Assembly: GCF_010560025.1 (NCBI RefSeq)
Contig: NZ_SAIY01000004.1
Coordinates: 496,001-560,000 of the forward strand
Reading direction: 5' to 3'
Length of the DNA stretch: 64,000 nt
From: Verrucosispora sioxanthis
GTDB lineage: Bacteria > Actinomycetota > Actinomycetes > Mycobacteriales > Micromonosporaceae
The notes beneath the pieces are model-generated. The model made no database searches. It saw only the letters and a list, made by a program, of their open reading frames with translations, and was not told the origin of the DNA. The translations under genes were made by a program, and so were the position numbers. Of the stretch, positions 1 through 9,519 are shown piece by piece (position 1 is the first letter of the stretch; each line of letters begins with the position of its first letter).

Positions 1-2
1 GC

Positions 3-404
3 TTCAGCAGGGCCGACCGGGACACGAACGTGCGACGGATCGGGTGGGTCGCCGCCGAGATCGCCCGGCACCACGGGATCGGCATCTGCTGCCCGATCGC
101 CCCGTACGCCCAGGCCCGGGCGATCGCCCGGGAGATGGCGATGGCGGCGGGGGCCGGGTTCGTGCTGGTGCACGTCGCCACGCCACTGGAGGTCTGCGAG
201 AAGCGCGACCGCAAGGGCCTGTACGCCCGGGCCAGGGCGGGACTGCTCACCGGGATGACCGGCATCGACGACCCGTACGAGGAGCCGACCGACGCGGATC
301 TGGTGCTGGACACCACCGATCTGACCGTCGACGAGGCGGTGCAGCGGGTCCTGCACCACCTGACCGAGACCGGTTGGGTGGAGCCGCGGCTGCCCGCCCT
401 CTGA
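3..404 (+). CDS. cysC: Adenylylsulfate (APS) kinase, 3' part only
   Basis: The window opens inside this gene, so the 5' end is missing; the frame is open from base 3. The first visible residues (SRADRDTNVRRIG) match the APS-kinase segment after the P-loop, and FVLVHVATPLEVCEKRDRKGLY followed by GMTGIDDPYEEP is the family's C-terminal signature. APS kinase phosphorylates adenosine 5'-phosphosulfate to PAPS in sulfate assimilation. An N-terminal ATP sulfurylase domain, as in bifunctional versions, cannot be excluded because the upstream sequence is absent. The GTG at base 30 is an internal valine, not the start. Confidence 0.88.
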   Translation, partial: FSRADRDTNVRRIGWVAAEIARHHGIGICCPIAPYAQARAIAREMAMAAGAGFVLVHVATPLEVCEKRDRKGLYARARAGLLTGMTGIDDPYEEPTDADLVLDTTDLTVDEAVQRVLHHLTETGWVEPRLPAL

Positions 405-421
405 CGCCCGGGACAGCGCCC

Positions 422-475
422 TTCCAGTGATCGACTCCGGACGCTAGTGTTTGTTTCTGTTCGGATGTGTTCGCT
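422..475 (+). promoter_or_regulatory. Candidate promoter and operator of the deoR-galT operon
   Basis: A plausible -35 (TTCCAG, 422-427) and -10 (TAGTGT, 445-450) are 17 bp apart. Just downstream, TGTTCG occurs twice (458-463 and 468-473), one helical turn apart. DeoR-family repressors often bind direct repeats near their own promoter, so this is a candidate autoregulatory site. It is inferred from position and repetition only. Confidence 0.35.
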
Positions 476-498
476 CATGTGACTGCGGGGAGGGGTCG

Positions 499-1287
499 AT
501 GCTTGCGCGGCAACGCCATGCGGCGATCCTCGACCGGGTCCGGGTGACCGGCGGTGTGCGCGTCGGCGAACTGGCCGCCGAGTTCGGCGTCTCCGAGATG
601 ACCGTCCGCCGCGACCTGGACCTGCTGCACGAACGTGGGCTGCTCGCCAAGGTGCACGGTGGCGCCACCGTCGCCGGCGCCACCGACGAGCCGGGCTTCC
701 AGGCCAAGTCGGTACGCCAGCAGGCCGAGAAGACGGCCATCGCGGCGCGGGCCGCCCAGCTGGTCCGCCCCGGAGCAGCGATCGCGCTCTCCGCCGGCAC
801 CACCACCGCCGAGCTGGCGCGGCATCTGGTCGACGTGCCGGCGCTGACCGTGGTGACCAACTCGCTGCCGGTGGCCGACATCCTGCACGAGCGGGGCCGC
901 GCCGACCAGACGGTGGTGCTGACCGGTGGGGTACGCACTCCCTCCGACGCCCTGGTCGGGCCACTTGCCGTCGGCGCCGTCCGCACCCTGCACCTCGACC
1001 TGCTCTTCCTCGGCGTGCACGGGATAACCGAGCGGACCGGTTTCACCACCCCGAACCTGACCGAGGCCGAGACGAACCGGGCGCTCGTCGCGGCGGCGGA
1101 CCGGTTGGTGGTGCTCGCCGACCACACCAAGTGGCAGACGGTGGGCATCTCCGCCATCGCCGACCTGGGCACCGCGGATGTGCTGGTCACCGACGACCGG
1201 TTGACGCCGCAGGCCCGACGAGTGCTCAGCGACCGGGTCGGCGAGCTGATCGTCGTGCCGGTCCCCGACGGCGGGACTCCACGATGA
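499..1287 (+). CDS. DeoR/GlpR-family transcriptional repressor
   Basis: 262 aa. The ATG at 499 is chosen because a purine-rich ribosome site (487-495) precedes it and the winged-helix domain follows at once (MLARQRHAAILDRV, then VSEMTVRRDLDLL as recognition helix, about residues 1-57). The rest is a DeoRC sugar-phosphate sensor domain: SAGTTTAELARHL is the phosphate-binding loop, and the D-X-X-F/L-X-G type element appears as LDLLFLGVHGI. Its stop overlaps the galT start by 4 bp (ATGA), so the two are translationally coupled. It probably controls galactose or related sugar use through galT; the effector is unknown. Confidence 0.9.
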   Translation: MLARQRHAAILDRVRVTGGVRVGELAAEFGVSEMTVRRDLDLLHERGLLAKVHGGATVAGATDEPGFQAKSVRQQAEKTAIAARAAQLVRPGAAIALSAGTTTAELARHLVDVPALTVVTNSLPVADILHERGRADQTVVLTGGVRTPSDALVGPLAVGAVRTLHLDLLFLGVHGITERTGFTTPNLTEAETNRALVAAADRLVVLADHTKWQTVGISAIADLGTADVLVTDDRLTPQARRVLSDRVGELIVVPVPDGGTPR

Positions 1288-2360
1288 AGCGTACGGCGAT
1301 CAGCCTGGCCGACGGCCGCGAACTGATCTACTTCGACGAGCGCGACGACGCCGTCCGGGACCAGCCGGACCGGCGCCCGTTGCCGCCTCCCCCACCCGCC
1401 TCCCAACTGCGTTACGACCCGCTCACCGACGAGTGGGTGGCGCTGGCGGTACACCGGCAGACCCGGACCTTCCTCCCCCCGGCCGACCAGTGCCCGCTCT
1501 GCCCCTCGACGGCGGACCGGCTCAGCGAGATCCCGGCCCCGGAGTACGCGGTCGCGGTCTTCGGGAACCGGTTCCCGGCGCTGAGCGAGCGGGTGGTGGC
1601 GGAGCCGGCGGCGATCACCCCGTTCACCGCGGCCCGACCGGGGCAGGGGCGCTGCGAGGTGGTCTGCTTCACCGACGACCACGACGCCTCCTTCGCCGCG
1701 CTGCCGCCGAGCCGGGTGCGTACCGTGCTGGACGCGCTGGCCGACCGGACCACGGTGCTCGGCAAGCTCCCCGGCGTCGAGCAGGTCTTCTGCTTCGAGA
1801 ACCGGGGCGTGGAGATCGGGGTGACGCTGCACCACCCGCACGGGCAGATCTACGCGTACCCGTTCATCACCCCCCGGACGCGGTCGTTGCTGGACGCGGC
1901 CCGCCGGCACGCCGAGCGCACCGGTGGCGGCAATCTCTACGCCGACGTGCTGGCCGCCGAACGCGCCACCGGCGAGCGGGTGGTGGCGGCGAACCAGCAC
2001 TGGACGGCGTACGTCCCGGCAGCCGCCCGGTGGCCGTTCGAGGTGCACCTCGCGCCGCACCGGACGGTGCCCGACCTGCCGGCGCTCACCGACGCGGAAC
2101 GCGACGCGTTCGGGCCGCTCTACCTGGACCTGCTGCGTCGCTTCGACGGGCTGTTCGACACGCCCATGCCCTACATCGCCGCCTGGCACCAGGCACCGGT
2201 ACGCGTCGAGCGTGAGCTGGGGCATCTGCACCTGCAGCTGTTCAGCGTCCGGCGGGCCGCCGACAAGCTGAAGTACCTCGCCGGCTCCGAGTCGGCCATG
2301 GGCGTCTTCATCAACGACATCGCCCCGGAACGGGCCGCCGAGCTGCTGCGCGCGGTGTGA
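1284..2360 (+). CDS. galT: Galactose-1-phosphate uridylyltransferase
   Basis: 358 aa, close to the usual length. GalT exchanges UDP between glucose and galactose 1-phosphates in the Leloir pathway, in the cytoplasm. The active-site HPH (LHHPHGQIYAYP) is present with the nucleophilic second histidine; CPLCPS is a zinc-type Cys pair; the C-terminal HLHLQLF and the KYLAGSE block are also present. The start is the ATG overlapping the deoR stop. No galK or galE follows in the window; the gene ends at a strong hairpin, so the operon looks like just deoR-galT. Confidence 0.95.
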   Translation: MKRTAISLADGRELIYFDERDDAVRDQPDRRPLPPPPPASQLRYDPLTDEWVALAVHRQTRTFLPPADQCPLCPSTADRLSEIPAPEYAVAVFGNRFPALSERVVAEPAAITPFTAARPGQGRCEVVCFTDDHDASFAALPPSRVRTVLDALADRTTVLGKLPGVEQVFCFENRGVEIGVTLHHPHGQIYAYPFITPRTRSLLDAARRHAERTGGGNLYADVLAAERATGERVVAANQHWTAYVPAAARWPFEVHLAPHRTVPDLPALTDAERDAFGPLYLDLLRRFDGLFDTPMPYIAAWHQAPVRVERELGHLHLQLFSVRRAADKLKYLAGSESAMGVFINDIAPERAAELLRAV

Positions 2361-2430
2361 CGGTCGTCGCAGGAGACCGTGCCCGCCCGTGCCAGGTGTC
2401 CTGCGCCGGCAGGGCTGGAGGCAGCAGGGC

Positions 2431-2458
2431 GCGGGGGGCCCGGGACAGGGCCCCCCGC
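2431..2458 (+). terminator. Terminator hairpin after galT
   Basis: An 11-bp perfect stem (2431-2441 with 2448-2458, GCGGGGGGCCC) closes a 6-nt loop 70 bases after the galT stop. There is no U-tract, as is common in actinomycetes. The stretch from 2361 to 2643 holds nothing else recognisable. Confidence 0.65.
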
Positions 2459-2643
2459 AGGGAAGGGACGGCTGGCTGTACTCGACAGCCGGGAAGGCTG
2501 GCTGCTGGGCACGCGCGTCGCGCGGTGGCGACTGTCAACCTTCCTGGACGGGACTGGCATCTCGTCCACTCAGGTCAACGAGGCGCGCCGGACGAAGTGA
2601 CGCCGACTGGCGCGTCGGTCGCGACACGCCGCCGTCATGAGCC

Positions 2644-2679
2644 GCCGAGCCCGCCGGCGCTCGGGCCGGCGGGCTCGGC
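2644..2679 (-). terminator. Terminator hairpin after icd
   Basis: A 15-bp perfect stem (2644-2658 with 2665-2679, GCCGAGCCCGCCGGC) with a 6-nt loop sits 16 bases past the icd stop. It can serve the leftward icd transcript and also back up galT termination. Confidence 0.75.
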
Positions 2680-2694
2680 GTACCGCGGTGAGCC

Positions 2695-3912
2695 TCAGGC
2701 GGCCAGGCGGCGCGCCAGGTTCTCGTCGAGCGTGTTCATGAACTCGTCGGTGGTCTGCCACGGCGCGTCGCGCGAGATCAGCAGCGCGAGGTCCTTGGTC
2801 ATCTGGCCGCCCTCGACGGTGTCGACGATGACCTGCTCCAGGGTGTTGGCGAACTCGGTGACCGCCGGGGTGTCGTCCAGCTTGCCCCGGTGGGCCAGGC
2901 CCCGGGTCCAGGCGTAGATCGACGCGATCGGGTTGGTCGAGGTCTTCTCGCCCTTCTGCCACTGCCGGTAGTGCCGGGTGACGGTGCCGTGGGCGGCCTC
3001 GGCCTCGACGGTGCGACCGTCGGGCGAGAGCAGGACGGAGGTCATCAGGCCGAGCGAGCCGAAGCCCTGCGCGACGGTGTCGGACTGCACGTCACCGTCG
3101 TAGTTCTTGCAGGCCCAGACGTAGCCGCCCTCCCACTTGAGCGCGGCCGCGACCATGTCGTCGATCAGCCGGTGCTCGTAGGTGAGCCCGGCGGCGTCGA
3201 ACTCGGCCTTGAACTCGTTCTCGAACACCTCGGCGAAGATGTCCTTGAACCGGCCGTCGTACGCCTTGAGGATGGTGTTCTTGGTGGACATGTAGACCGG
3301 GTAGTTGCGGTCCAGGCCGTAGCGGAACGAGGCGCGGGCGAAGTCCCGGATCGAGTCGTCGTAGTTGTACATGCCCATCGCGATGCCGCCACCGGGGAAG
3401 TTGGCGACCTCCATCTCGACCGGCTCCGAGCCGTCGGCGGGGGTGTAGGTGATGGTCACCGTGCCCGGACCGGGGACGACGAAGTCGGTGGCCTTGTACT
3501 GGTCGCCGTGGGCGTGCCGGCCGATGATGATCGGCTTGGTCCAGCCGGGCACGAGCCGCGGCACGTTGGACATGATGATCGGCTCGCGGAAGACCACCCC
3601 GCCGAGGATGTTGCGGATGGTGCCGTTCGGCGACCGCCACATCTTCTTCAGCCCGAATTCCTCCACCCGGGCCTCGTCCGGGGTGATGGTGGCGCACTTG
3701 ACGCCGACGCCGTGCTCGGCGATGGCGTTGGCGGCGTCGACGGTCACCTGGTCGTCGGTGGCGTCGCGGTGCTGGATCGAGAGGTCGTAGTAGTGCAGGT
3801 CGACGTCGAGGTAGGGCAGGATCAGCTGCTCCCGGATCTGCTTCCAGATGATCCGGGTCATCTCGTCGCCGTCGAGCTCCACGACCGGGTTGTTTACCTT
3901 GATCTTCGCCAT
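2695..3912 (-). CDS. icd: NADP-dependent isocitrate dehydrogenase (dimeric, eukaryote-like type)
   Basis: 405 aa. It oxidises isocitrate to 2-oxoglutarate in the TCA cycle and makes NADPH. It begins [20 protein letters not shown], the hallmark of the dimeric class, and carries the substrate-binding [12 protein letters not shown], the catalytic [12 protein letters not shown] and the NADP-binding [12 protein letters not shown] blocks. The start is set by a GAGAGGAG ribosome site upstream of the ATG; the frame is open further upstream but with no protein-like sequence. It is transcribed alone and ends at a 15-bp hairpin. Confidence 0.95.
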   Translation of the reverse strand: MAKIKVNNPVVELDGDEMTRIIWKQIREQLILPYLDVDLHYYDLSIQHRDATDDQVTVDAANAIAEHGVGVKCATITPDEARVEEFGLKKMWRSPNGTIRNILGGVVFREPIIMSNVPRLVPGWTKPIIIGRHAHGDQYKATDFVVPGPGTVTITYTPADGSEPVEMEVANFPGGGIAMGMYNYDDSIRDFARASFRYGLDRNYPVYMSTKNTILKAYDGRFKDIFAEVFENEFKAEFDAAGLTYEHRLIDDMVAAALKWEGGYVWACKNYDGDVQSDTVAQGFGSLGLMTSVLLSPDGRTVEAEAAHGTVTRHYRQWQKGEKTSTNPIASIYAWTRGLAHRGKLDDTPAVTEFANTLEQVIVDTVEGGQMTKDLALLISRDAPWQTTDEFMNTLDENLARRLAA

Positions 3913-4096
3913 CGGCCGGCGCTCCTCTCGGGTGACATGCTCAAGCAGTACGAGCGTACTGGATCGGCTCGGACGAGGAACGCTGCGCCCGCCGGTCGGT
4001 CCGCGCCGGCTGTGCCGGCGCCACGGGCGGGCACCGGGCCCGGTGGGGCAGTACCCCCGCCGGGCCCGGTGCACACCAGCACCCGGACCGCCTGGC

Positions 4097-4495
4097 TCAG
4101 TCGGTGGCCTCCGGCCCGTGCACCCACTGCACGAGCTGCAGGATCACCCCGTTGGGATCGGTGACCTGGAAGAAGCGCTCACCCCACGGTTCGGTCTGGA
4201 TCGGGGTGGCGATCGGCACCCCGGCGGCGGTGAGCCGGGCGTACTCGGCGTCGATGTCGTCGACGACGAAGGCGACGAGCACCCCCTCGGCCCGCTGCGT
4301 ACGCAGGCTTTCCGGCTGGAGACTGGCCAACCCGGTACGGAGGAAGATCAGGTTGAACCCGACGTCGTCCCGGGCCAGCGAGACGAAGCCGTCGGCGGAC
4401 ATCTGCTCGTGGAATCCGAAGTACTGCTTGACGAACGCGGCCGAGGCCGGCACGTCCTCGACGTTCAGCGAGATCGCCGATGCCGTGATCTGCAC
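4097..4495 (-). CDS. VOC-superfamily (glyoxalase/bleomycin-resistance fold) protein
   Basis: 132 aa. One vicinal-oxygen-chelate module pair: [21 protein letters not shown] opens the fold, and [19 protein letters not shown] closes it with the conserved metal-site glutamine region. The exact substrate cannot be read from sequence. The GTG at 4495 is chosen because AGGGGG lies at proper distance; in-frame GTG at 4501 is the alternative. It is divergent from a TetR regulator across an 82-bp region with a striking GTAC array, so it is probably that regulator's target. Confidence 0.8.
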   Translation of the reverse strand: MQITASAISLNVEDVPASAAFVKQYFGFHEQMSADGFVSLARDDVGFNLIFLRTGLASLQPESLRTQRAEGVLVAFVVDDIDAEYARLTAAGVPIATPIQTEPWGERFFQVTDPNGVILQLVQWVHGPEATD

Positions 4496-4525
4496 GCGCA
4501 CCCCCTGTGCGGAGACAATAACTAC

Positions 4526-4550
4526 GTACATTGTACACCGTACTGCGTAC
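4526..4550. promoter_or_regulatory. Four-fold GTAC operator array between tetR and the VOC gene
   Basis: GTAC occurs at 4526, 4533, 4540 and 4547, an exact 7-bp period. A good -10 for the leftward VOC gene (TACAAT, reverse strand, 4535-4530) is embedded in it. The spacing and the divergent TetR gene suggest the TetR operator; the assignment is inference. Confidence 0.6.
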
Positions 4551-4577
4551 GGCGAATCGACCTGCGAAGATCGTGGG

Positions 4578-5351
4578 GTGCCCGACCACCGCACCGGAGG
4601 CGGAGACCCCGCTCACACCCTGCGCCTGCTCTGGCGCCAGACCGGCGACGTCCCGCGTCGTGGCCCCCGCCCGGGCCGCTCACTGGACGACATCGTGACC
4701 GCCGCGATCGAGCTGGCGGACGCCGAAGGGCTGGACGCGGTGACCATGCGCGCGCTCGCCCAGGCCGTCGGCGTGGCGCCGATGACCCTCTACACCTACG
4801 TCCCGGGCAAGGCCGAGCTGCTCGACCTGATGCTGGACGCGATCTACACCGGCATGCCCCGGCCGGACCGCTCCGGCGACCCCTGGCGGGCGCGGGTGGC
4901 AGCGGTGGCGGCGGACAACCGGGCCCTCTTCACCGCCCACCCCTGGGCGGCCGAGGTCGCCACCGGCCGCCCGCCGCTCGGACCGGGCCAGATGGCGAAG
5001 TACGAGTACGAGCTGCGTGCCTTCGACGGCACCGGACTGGACGACGTGGCCCGCGACGCCGCGTTGACCTTCGTCCTCGACTTCGTGCGGGCTGGCGCCC
5101 GCTCGGCGGCCGAGTCGCGCTCCGCCCAGCAGGAGAGCGCCTGGACGGACGAACAGTGGTGGACGGCGAACGCCCCCCTGTTGGCGCAGGTGCTCGACGA
5201 GCGGCGCTTTCCGACCGCCGTCCGGGTCGGCGCCGCGGCCGGTGCCGCGCAGAACGCCGCGTACCACCCCGACCAGGCGTACGAGTTCGGTCTGGCCCGC
5301 GTCCTCGACGGCCTGACCACCCTGATCGCCACCGCCAAACCGCCGCAATGA
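4578..5351 (+). CDS. TetR/AcrR-family transcriptional regulator
   Basis: 257 aa. After a short N-terminal tail the TetR helix-turn-helix is clear: LDDIVTAAIELADAEGLDAV, then MRALAQAVGVAPMTLYTYVPGK with the recognition helix and the typical tyrosine. The C-terminal ligand domain resembles the TetR_C (ActR-like) class. The GTG at 4578 is the only reasonable start after the divergent promoter; the ribosome site is weak, and the transcript may be leaderless or nearly so. It likely represses the divergent VOC gene and itself. The ligand is unknown. Confidence 0.87.
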   Translation: MPDHRTGGGDPAHTLRLLWRQTGDVPRRGPRPGRSLDDIVTAAIELADAEGLDAVTMRALAQAVGVAPMTLYTYVPGKAELLDLMLDAIYTGMPRPDRSGDPWRARVAAVAADNRALFTAHPWAAEVATGRPPLGPGQMAKYEYELRAFDGTGLDDVARDAALTFVLDFVRAGARSAAESRSAQQESAWTDEQWWTANAPLLAQVLDERRFPTAVRVGAAAGAAQNAAYHPDQAYEFGLARVLDGLTTLIATAKPPQ

Positions 5352-5403
5352 CCAGGAGGTTCGCCCCTCGGATCAACTGTCCGAGACGCGAACCTCCTGG
5401 TCA
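5349..5403. terminator. Bidirectional terminator between tetR and mdh
   Basis: A perfect 16-bp inverted repeat (5349-5364 with 5388-5403, TGACCAGGAGGTTCGC) encloses a second 6-bp stem (CTCGGA/TCCGAG). It begins on the tetR stop codon and ends just past mdh, so it serves both convergent genes. Confidence 0.85.
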
Positions 5404-5419
5404 GCTCAACTCGTCGGGG

Positions 5420-6370
5420 TCACATGGACGCGACGTCCGCCTGCTTGGCGCGGACGGCCTCGGCGGCCTCCTTGAGAGCGGCCAGTTCGTCGGCGTCGAG
5501 GTCGGTCTCCACCACGCGCTTGACGCCCTGGGCACCGATCTCGGCCTCCACCCCGAGGTAGACACCGGAGATGCCGTACTCGCCGTCCACCCAGGCACAG
5601 ACCGGCATGACCTCGCCCGAGTCCTCGGCGACGGCCTTCGCCATCCGGGCCGCCGCCGCCGACGGCGCGTAGTACGCCGACCCGGTCTTGAGCAGCGCCA
5701 CCACCTCGGCGCCACCGTTGCGGGTACGCACGACCAGGTCCTCGATCTGCTCGGCCGGCATCACCTCGCGCAGCGGCTTGCCGTTCACGCTGCTCTGCGA
5801 CGGCACCGGAACCATGGTGTCGCCGTGCGAACCCAGGGTCAGCGTCTTCACCGACTTCACCGGTACCTGCAACGCCTCGGCGACGAAGTTGCTGAACCGG
5901 GCGGTGTCCAGCATGCCGGCCTGGCCGAGCACCCGGTTGCGCGGGAACTGGGTGGCGATCTGGGCCAGCGCGGTCATCTCGTCCAGCGGGTTGGAGACCA
6001 CGATGACCACGGCGTTCGGTGCGTACTTGGCCACGTTCTCGGCGACCTGGCGGACGATCTTGGCGTTGGTCTCCAGCAGGTCCATCCGGCTCATCCCGGG
6101 CTTACGCGGCAGGCCGGCGGTGATGACGACCACGTCCGAGCCCTCGATGCCCTCGTAGCCCTCACCGTTCGGGCCGGTCGTGACGCCGACCACCTTGGTC
6201 TCGAAGCCCTCCACGGCACGCGACTGGTTGAGGTCGAGGGCGATGCCCGCGGGCTTGCCCTCGATGATGTCGGTGATCACGACAGTGTCGAAGACGTCGT
6301 ACTCGGCCAGGCGCTGCGCGGTGGTGGAGCCGTAGAATCCGGCCCCGACGACAGTGACCTTCTTACCCAT
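5420..6370 (-). CDS. mdh: Malate dehydrogenase (LDH-like type)
   Basis: 316 aa. It interconverts malate and oxaloacetate with NAD in the TCA cycle. The N-terminal Rossmann loop VVGAGFYGSTTAQ, the mobile-loop arginine region AGLPRKPGMSRMDLL, VVSNPLDEMT and the catalytic-histidine motif LGSHGDTMVP are all intact. It is of the tetrameric lactate-dehydrogenase-like class. It lies 80 bp downstream of folD on the same strand and may be co-transcribed with it. Confidence 0.94.
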   Translation of the reverse strand: MGKKVTVVGAGFYGSTTAQRLAEYDVFDTVVITDIIEGKPAGIALDLNQSRAVEGFETKVVGVTTGPNGEGYEGIEGSDVVVITAGLPRKPGMSRMDLLETNAKIVRQVAENVAKYAPNAVVIVVSNPLDEMTALAQIATQFPRNRVLGQAGMLDTARFSNFVAEALQVPVKSVKTLTLGSHGDTMVPVPSQSSVNGKPLREVMPAEQIEDLVVRTRNGGAEVVALLKTGSAYYAPSAAAARMAKAVAEDSGEVMPVCAWVDGEYGISGVYLGVEAEIGAQGVKRVVETDLDADELAALKEAAEAVRAKQADVASM

Positions 6371-6450
6371 GGTCGTCCCACTCCCTGATACCAGTCGGTT
6401 TTCCGGACCGTATCAGCCATCCTGGCACCGATCGGGCCAGGGGCGGACGG

Positions 6451-7311
6451 TTATGGGCGTTCGGCCCGCTCCACGACGTTCGTGAGCAGCATGGCGCGGG
6501 TCATCGGACCGACACCACCGGGCATCGGCACCAGCTTGCCGGCCACCTCGGCGACCTCCGGGTCCACGTCACCGGTGTAGCGACCCTTGCCGTCCGCGCC
6601 GATCACCCGGGTGATGCCCACGTCGACCACGACGGCACCGGGAGTGACCATGTCCACGGTGAGCAGGCCGGGCACTCCCGCCGCCACGATCACGACGTCG
6701 GCGGCCCGGGTGTGCGCGGCCAGGTCCAGCGTGCCGGTGTGGCAGAGGGTGACGGTCGCGTTCTCGCTTCGCCGCGTCAACAGCAGCCCCAGCGGGCGCC
6801 CGACGGTGTTGCCCCGGCCGACCACGGCCACGTTGGCGCCACGCAGCGGAACGTCGTGCCGGCGGAGCAGTTCCACGATGCCGCGCGGGGTGCAGGGCAG
6901 CGGCGCGTCGTAGCCGAGCACCAGCCGACCCAGGTTGACCGGATGCAGGCCGTCGGCGTCCTTGTCCGGGTCGATCAGCTCCAGCACCCGCTGCGTGTCC
7001 AGGTGCGCCGGCAACGGCAGCTGGACGATGTAGCCGTGGCAGGCCGGATCGGCGTTCAGCTCGGCGAGGACCTGGTCGACCTGTTCCTGGGTGGCGTCGG
7101 CCGGCAACTCGCGGCGGATGGAGGCGATCCCGACCTCGGCGCAGTCCCGGTGCTTGCCGTTGACGTACGCCTGGGAGCCCGGGTCGGACCCGACCAGCAC
7201 CGTGCCGAGCCCTGGCACGGTCCCCCGCTCCGCCAGCGCCTTCACCCGCGCCCGCAGCTCGTCCTTGATCTCGGCCGCGGTCGCCTTGCCGTCCAGAAGC
7301 GTCGCCGTCAC
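6451..7311 (-). CDS. folD: Bifunctional methylenetetrahydrofolate dehydrogenase/cyclohydrolase
   Basis: 286 aa, full length. FolD oxidises 5,10-methylene-THF with NADP and hydrolyses the product to 10-formyl-THF, which feeds purine synthesis (PurN and PurH are in this window). Diagnostic segments are YVNGKHRDC with the catalytic lysine, [25 protein letters not shown], and the cofactor loop [25 protein letters not shown] closes the protein. Confidence 0.95.
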   Translation of the reverse strand: MTATLLDGKATAAEIKDELRARVKALAERGTVPGLGTVLVGSDPGSQAYVNGKHRDCAEVGIASIRRELPADATQEQVDQVLAELNADPACHGYIVQLPLPAHLDTQRVLELIDPDKDADGLHPVNLGRLVLGYDAPLPCTPRGIVELLRRHDVPLRGANVAVVGRGNTVGRPLGLLLTRRSENATVTLCHTGTLDLAAHTRAADVVIVAAGVPGLLTVDMVTPGAVVVDVGITRVIGADGKGRYTGDVDPEVAEVAGKLVPMPGGVGPMTRAMLLTNVVERAERP

Positions 7312-7833
7312 GAGCAGATCGTCTCACGTCCACCGTCACCGGCTCCCCCGACCTCGGCGACCCGACCGGTCGGCCACGGTCGGCCACCCGGCGAGCGGCT
7401 CGGTGGCCCGGTGCGGTGCCGGGGGGTGGCGCGCCAGCCGGCCTCTGCCAGCCCGACCGACGAGATCACCAATTACTTTTAGTCACGTGGTGTTAATCAC
7501 TTAGCGTGACGACTTGTGTGACACCGCACAGCGATTTCGGACTGCAGGGCATGAAGACCCGCAATCTGGCGATCATGCCGAGTGGGGGCCGAGCCTCCCA
7601 ACCGACCTCCGATGTTGCCGAGCTGAGCCACATCACCGCACCTCACAGCGGAAAAGTACCGGTTGGCGTAGCACGGGAGCACGAGCCCGACAAGACCGGG
7701 GGTGGCGTTCTGTTACCTCTTTGCAACCGCTGCGTTGCCGAGTCGCGGCATACGACCTACCGTTGCCGGTCGTTGCGCAGCGTCACCCAATGCCGGGCCC
7801 GACTGCGCAGCGTAATGGAGATGAGGAGGCTAG
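7312..7833. other. Intergenic region between folD and oppA
   Basis: About 520 bases without a credible gene. The middle (near 7470-7530) is noticeably AT-richer than its surroundings and holds a weak GTCACG/CGTGAC dyad (7482-7487 with 7505-7510). TGCGCAGCGT occurs twice near 7774 and 7806. The region probably contains the divergent folD and oppA promoters; no riboswitch fold was recognised. Confidence 0.5.
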
Positions 7834-9438
7834 ATGCGTGTTCGTAGGCTTGCCGCCTGGACCGCCCTCCCGCTCGCGGTGACCCTGGGCCTGGTGGCCT
7901 GCGGCTCGGGCGGCGACGGCGGATCCGGCGAGAGCGACCCCAACGCGGCCGTGCGGATCGAGATCGCCGAGCCGCAGCACCTGGTGCCGACCAACACCAA
8001 CGAGACGAGCGGCTCCCAGGTGCTCGCCGCCCTGTTCAGCCCGCTTGTCGACTACGACGAGGCCCACAAGCCGTACGAGGTGGCCGCCGAGTCGATCACG
8101 TCCGAGGACAACACCACCTGGACGATCAAGCTCAAGGACGGCTACACCTTCCACAACGGCGAGCAGGTGACCGCCGACAACTACGTCGACGCCTGGAACT
8201 ACGGCGCGTACGCGCCGAACGGGCAGAACTCCAGCTACTTCTTCGAGAAGATCGCCGGCTACGACGACCTGCAGGGTGAGAACCCGAAGGCCGAGACGCT
8301 CAGCGGGCTGAAGCAGGTCGACGACCTGACCTTCACCGTCACGCTCGCGCAGCCGTACAGCGAGTTCAAGTCGATGCTCGGCTACACCGCCTTCTACCCG
8401 CTGCCGGAGGCCGCGTTCAGCGCTCCCGGCGAGCTGGCCGAGGGCTTCGAGCAGGCGCCGATCGGTCAGGGTCCGTTCAAGATGAAGGGCACCTGGCAGC
8501 ACGACGCCAAGGTCGAGGTCGAGCGGTACGACGCCTTCCCCGGCGAGCAGCCGAAGGTTGCCGGCGTCGAGTTCCGGATCTACCAGCAGCTCACCGCGGC
8601 GTACGCGGACGTGCTGTCGGACAACCTCGACGTGATCAAGACCATCCCGACGGAGAACCTCTCCACCGCCGGCACCGACCTGGGTGACCGCTTCCTGCAG
8701 AGCCCGGCGTCCTCGCTGCACTTCCTGGCGTTCCCCACCTTCCAGGAGGAGTTCAGCAACCCGGACGTGCGCAAGGCCATCTCGATGGCGATCGACCGCG
8801 AGGAGATCACCCGGTCGATCTTCAAGGACTCGCAGCAGCCGGCCCGCGCGTTCGTCTCCCCGGCCGTCGCCGGCTACCGGGAGAACACCGTCGGCGCCGC
8901 GGGCGAGTTCGACCCGGCCAAGGCCAAGTCGCTCTACCAGGCCGCCGGCGGACCGTCGAAGATCACCCTGTCCTACAACGGCGACGGCGGCCACAAGGAC
9001 TGGATCGACGCCACCTGCAACCAGCTCAAGGCCAACCTGGGCGTGGACTGCGTCGGCAGCGCCGAGCCCAAGTTCGCCGACCTGCTGACCAAGGTCAAGG
9101 CCAAGCAGCCGGTGGGCCTGTTCCGGATGGGCTGGATCATGGACTACCCGTCCATGGAGAACTACCTGGGCCCGCTGTACAGCACCAACGGTTCGTCGAA
9201 CTACTACGGCTACAGCAACCCGGACTTCGACCGGCTGCTCGCCGAGGGCGCCAGCGCCCCCAGCGAGGAGGAGGCGATCAAGAAGTACCAGGAGGCCGAG
9301 GACCTGCTCGCCGAGGACCTGCCGGTCGTACCGCTGCGGTTCGGCCAGAACAACTTCGGTCACTCGACAAAGGTCAAGAACGTCGAGATGGATCTCTTCG
9401 ACCGGGTCAACCTGACCAAGATCGAAGCCATCAAGTAA
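7834..9438 (+). CDS. oppA: Oligopeptide ABC transporter, substrate-binding lipoprotein (operon 1)
   Basis: 534 aa. An N-terminal signal ends in a lipobox (LGLVACGSGG), so the protein should be lipid-anchored outside the membrane. The body is an SBP_bac_5 (DppA/OppA) peptide-binding protein: WTIKLKDGYTFHNGEQVTAD, the hinge region PDVRKAISMAIDREEI and the C-terminal PVVPLRFGQNN segment. A GAGGAGG ribosome site precedes the ATG. It leads a five-gene operon followed by oppBCDF. The substrate is presumably short peptides; specificity cannot be assigned. Confidence 0.93.
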   Translation: MRVRRLAAWTALPLAVTLGLVACGSGGDGGSGESDPNAAVRIEIAEPQHLVPTNTNETSGSQVLAALFSPLVDYDEAHKPYEVAAESITSEDNTTWTIKLKDGYTFHNGEQVTADNYVDAWNYGAYAPNGQNSSYFFEKIAGYDDLQGENPKAETLSGLKQVDDLTFTVTLAQPYSEFKSMLGYTAFYPLPEAAFSAPGELAEGFEQAPIGQGPFKMKGTWQHDAKVEVERYDAFPGEQPKVAGVEFRIYQQLTAAYADVLSDNLDVIKTIPTENLSTAGTDLGDRFLQSPASSLHFLAFPTFQEEFSNPDVRKAISMAIDREEITRSIFKDSQQPARAFVSPAVAGYRENTVGAAGEFDPAKAKSLYQAAGGPSKITLSYNGDGGHKDWIDATCNQLKANLGVDCVGSAEPKFADLLTKVKAKQPVGLFRMGWIMDYPSMENYLGPLYSTNGSSNYYGYSNPDFDRLLAEGASAPSEEEAIKKYQEAEDLLAEDLPVVPLRFGQNNFGHSTKVKNVEMDLFDRVNLTKIEAIK

Positions 9439-9519
9439 CACCCACGCCGGCGGGTCGGGTCATCGCGAGGTGACCCGACCCGCCACGCGGTTCGCCCCTT
9501 TTCAGAGAGACTGCCAAGT

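Noticed and set aside
444..2231. Long open frame antisense to deoR and galT
   Set aside because: It is Arg/Gly/Val-rich shadow sequence from high-GC codon bias; the sense strand carries complete family motifs.
2361..2643. A galK or other small gene after galT
   Set aside because: No frame in this stretch has protein-like composition or kinase motifs; it contains a terminator.
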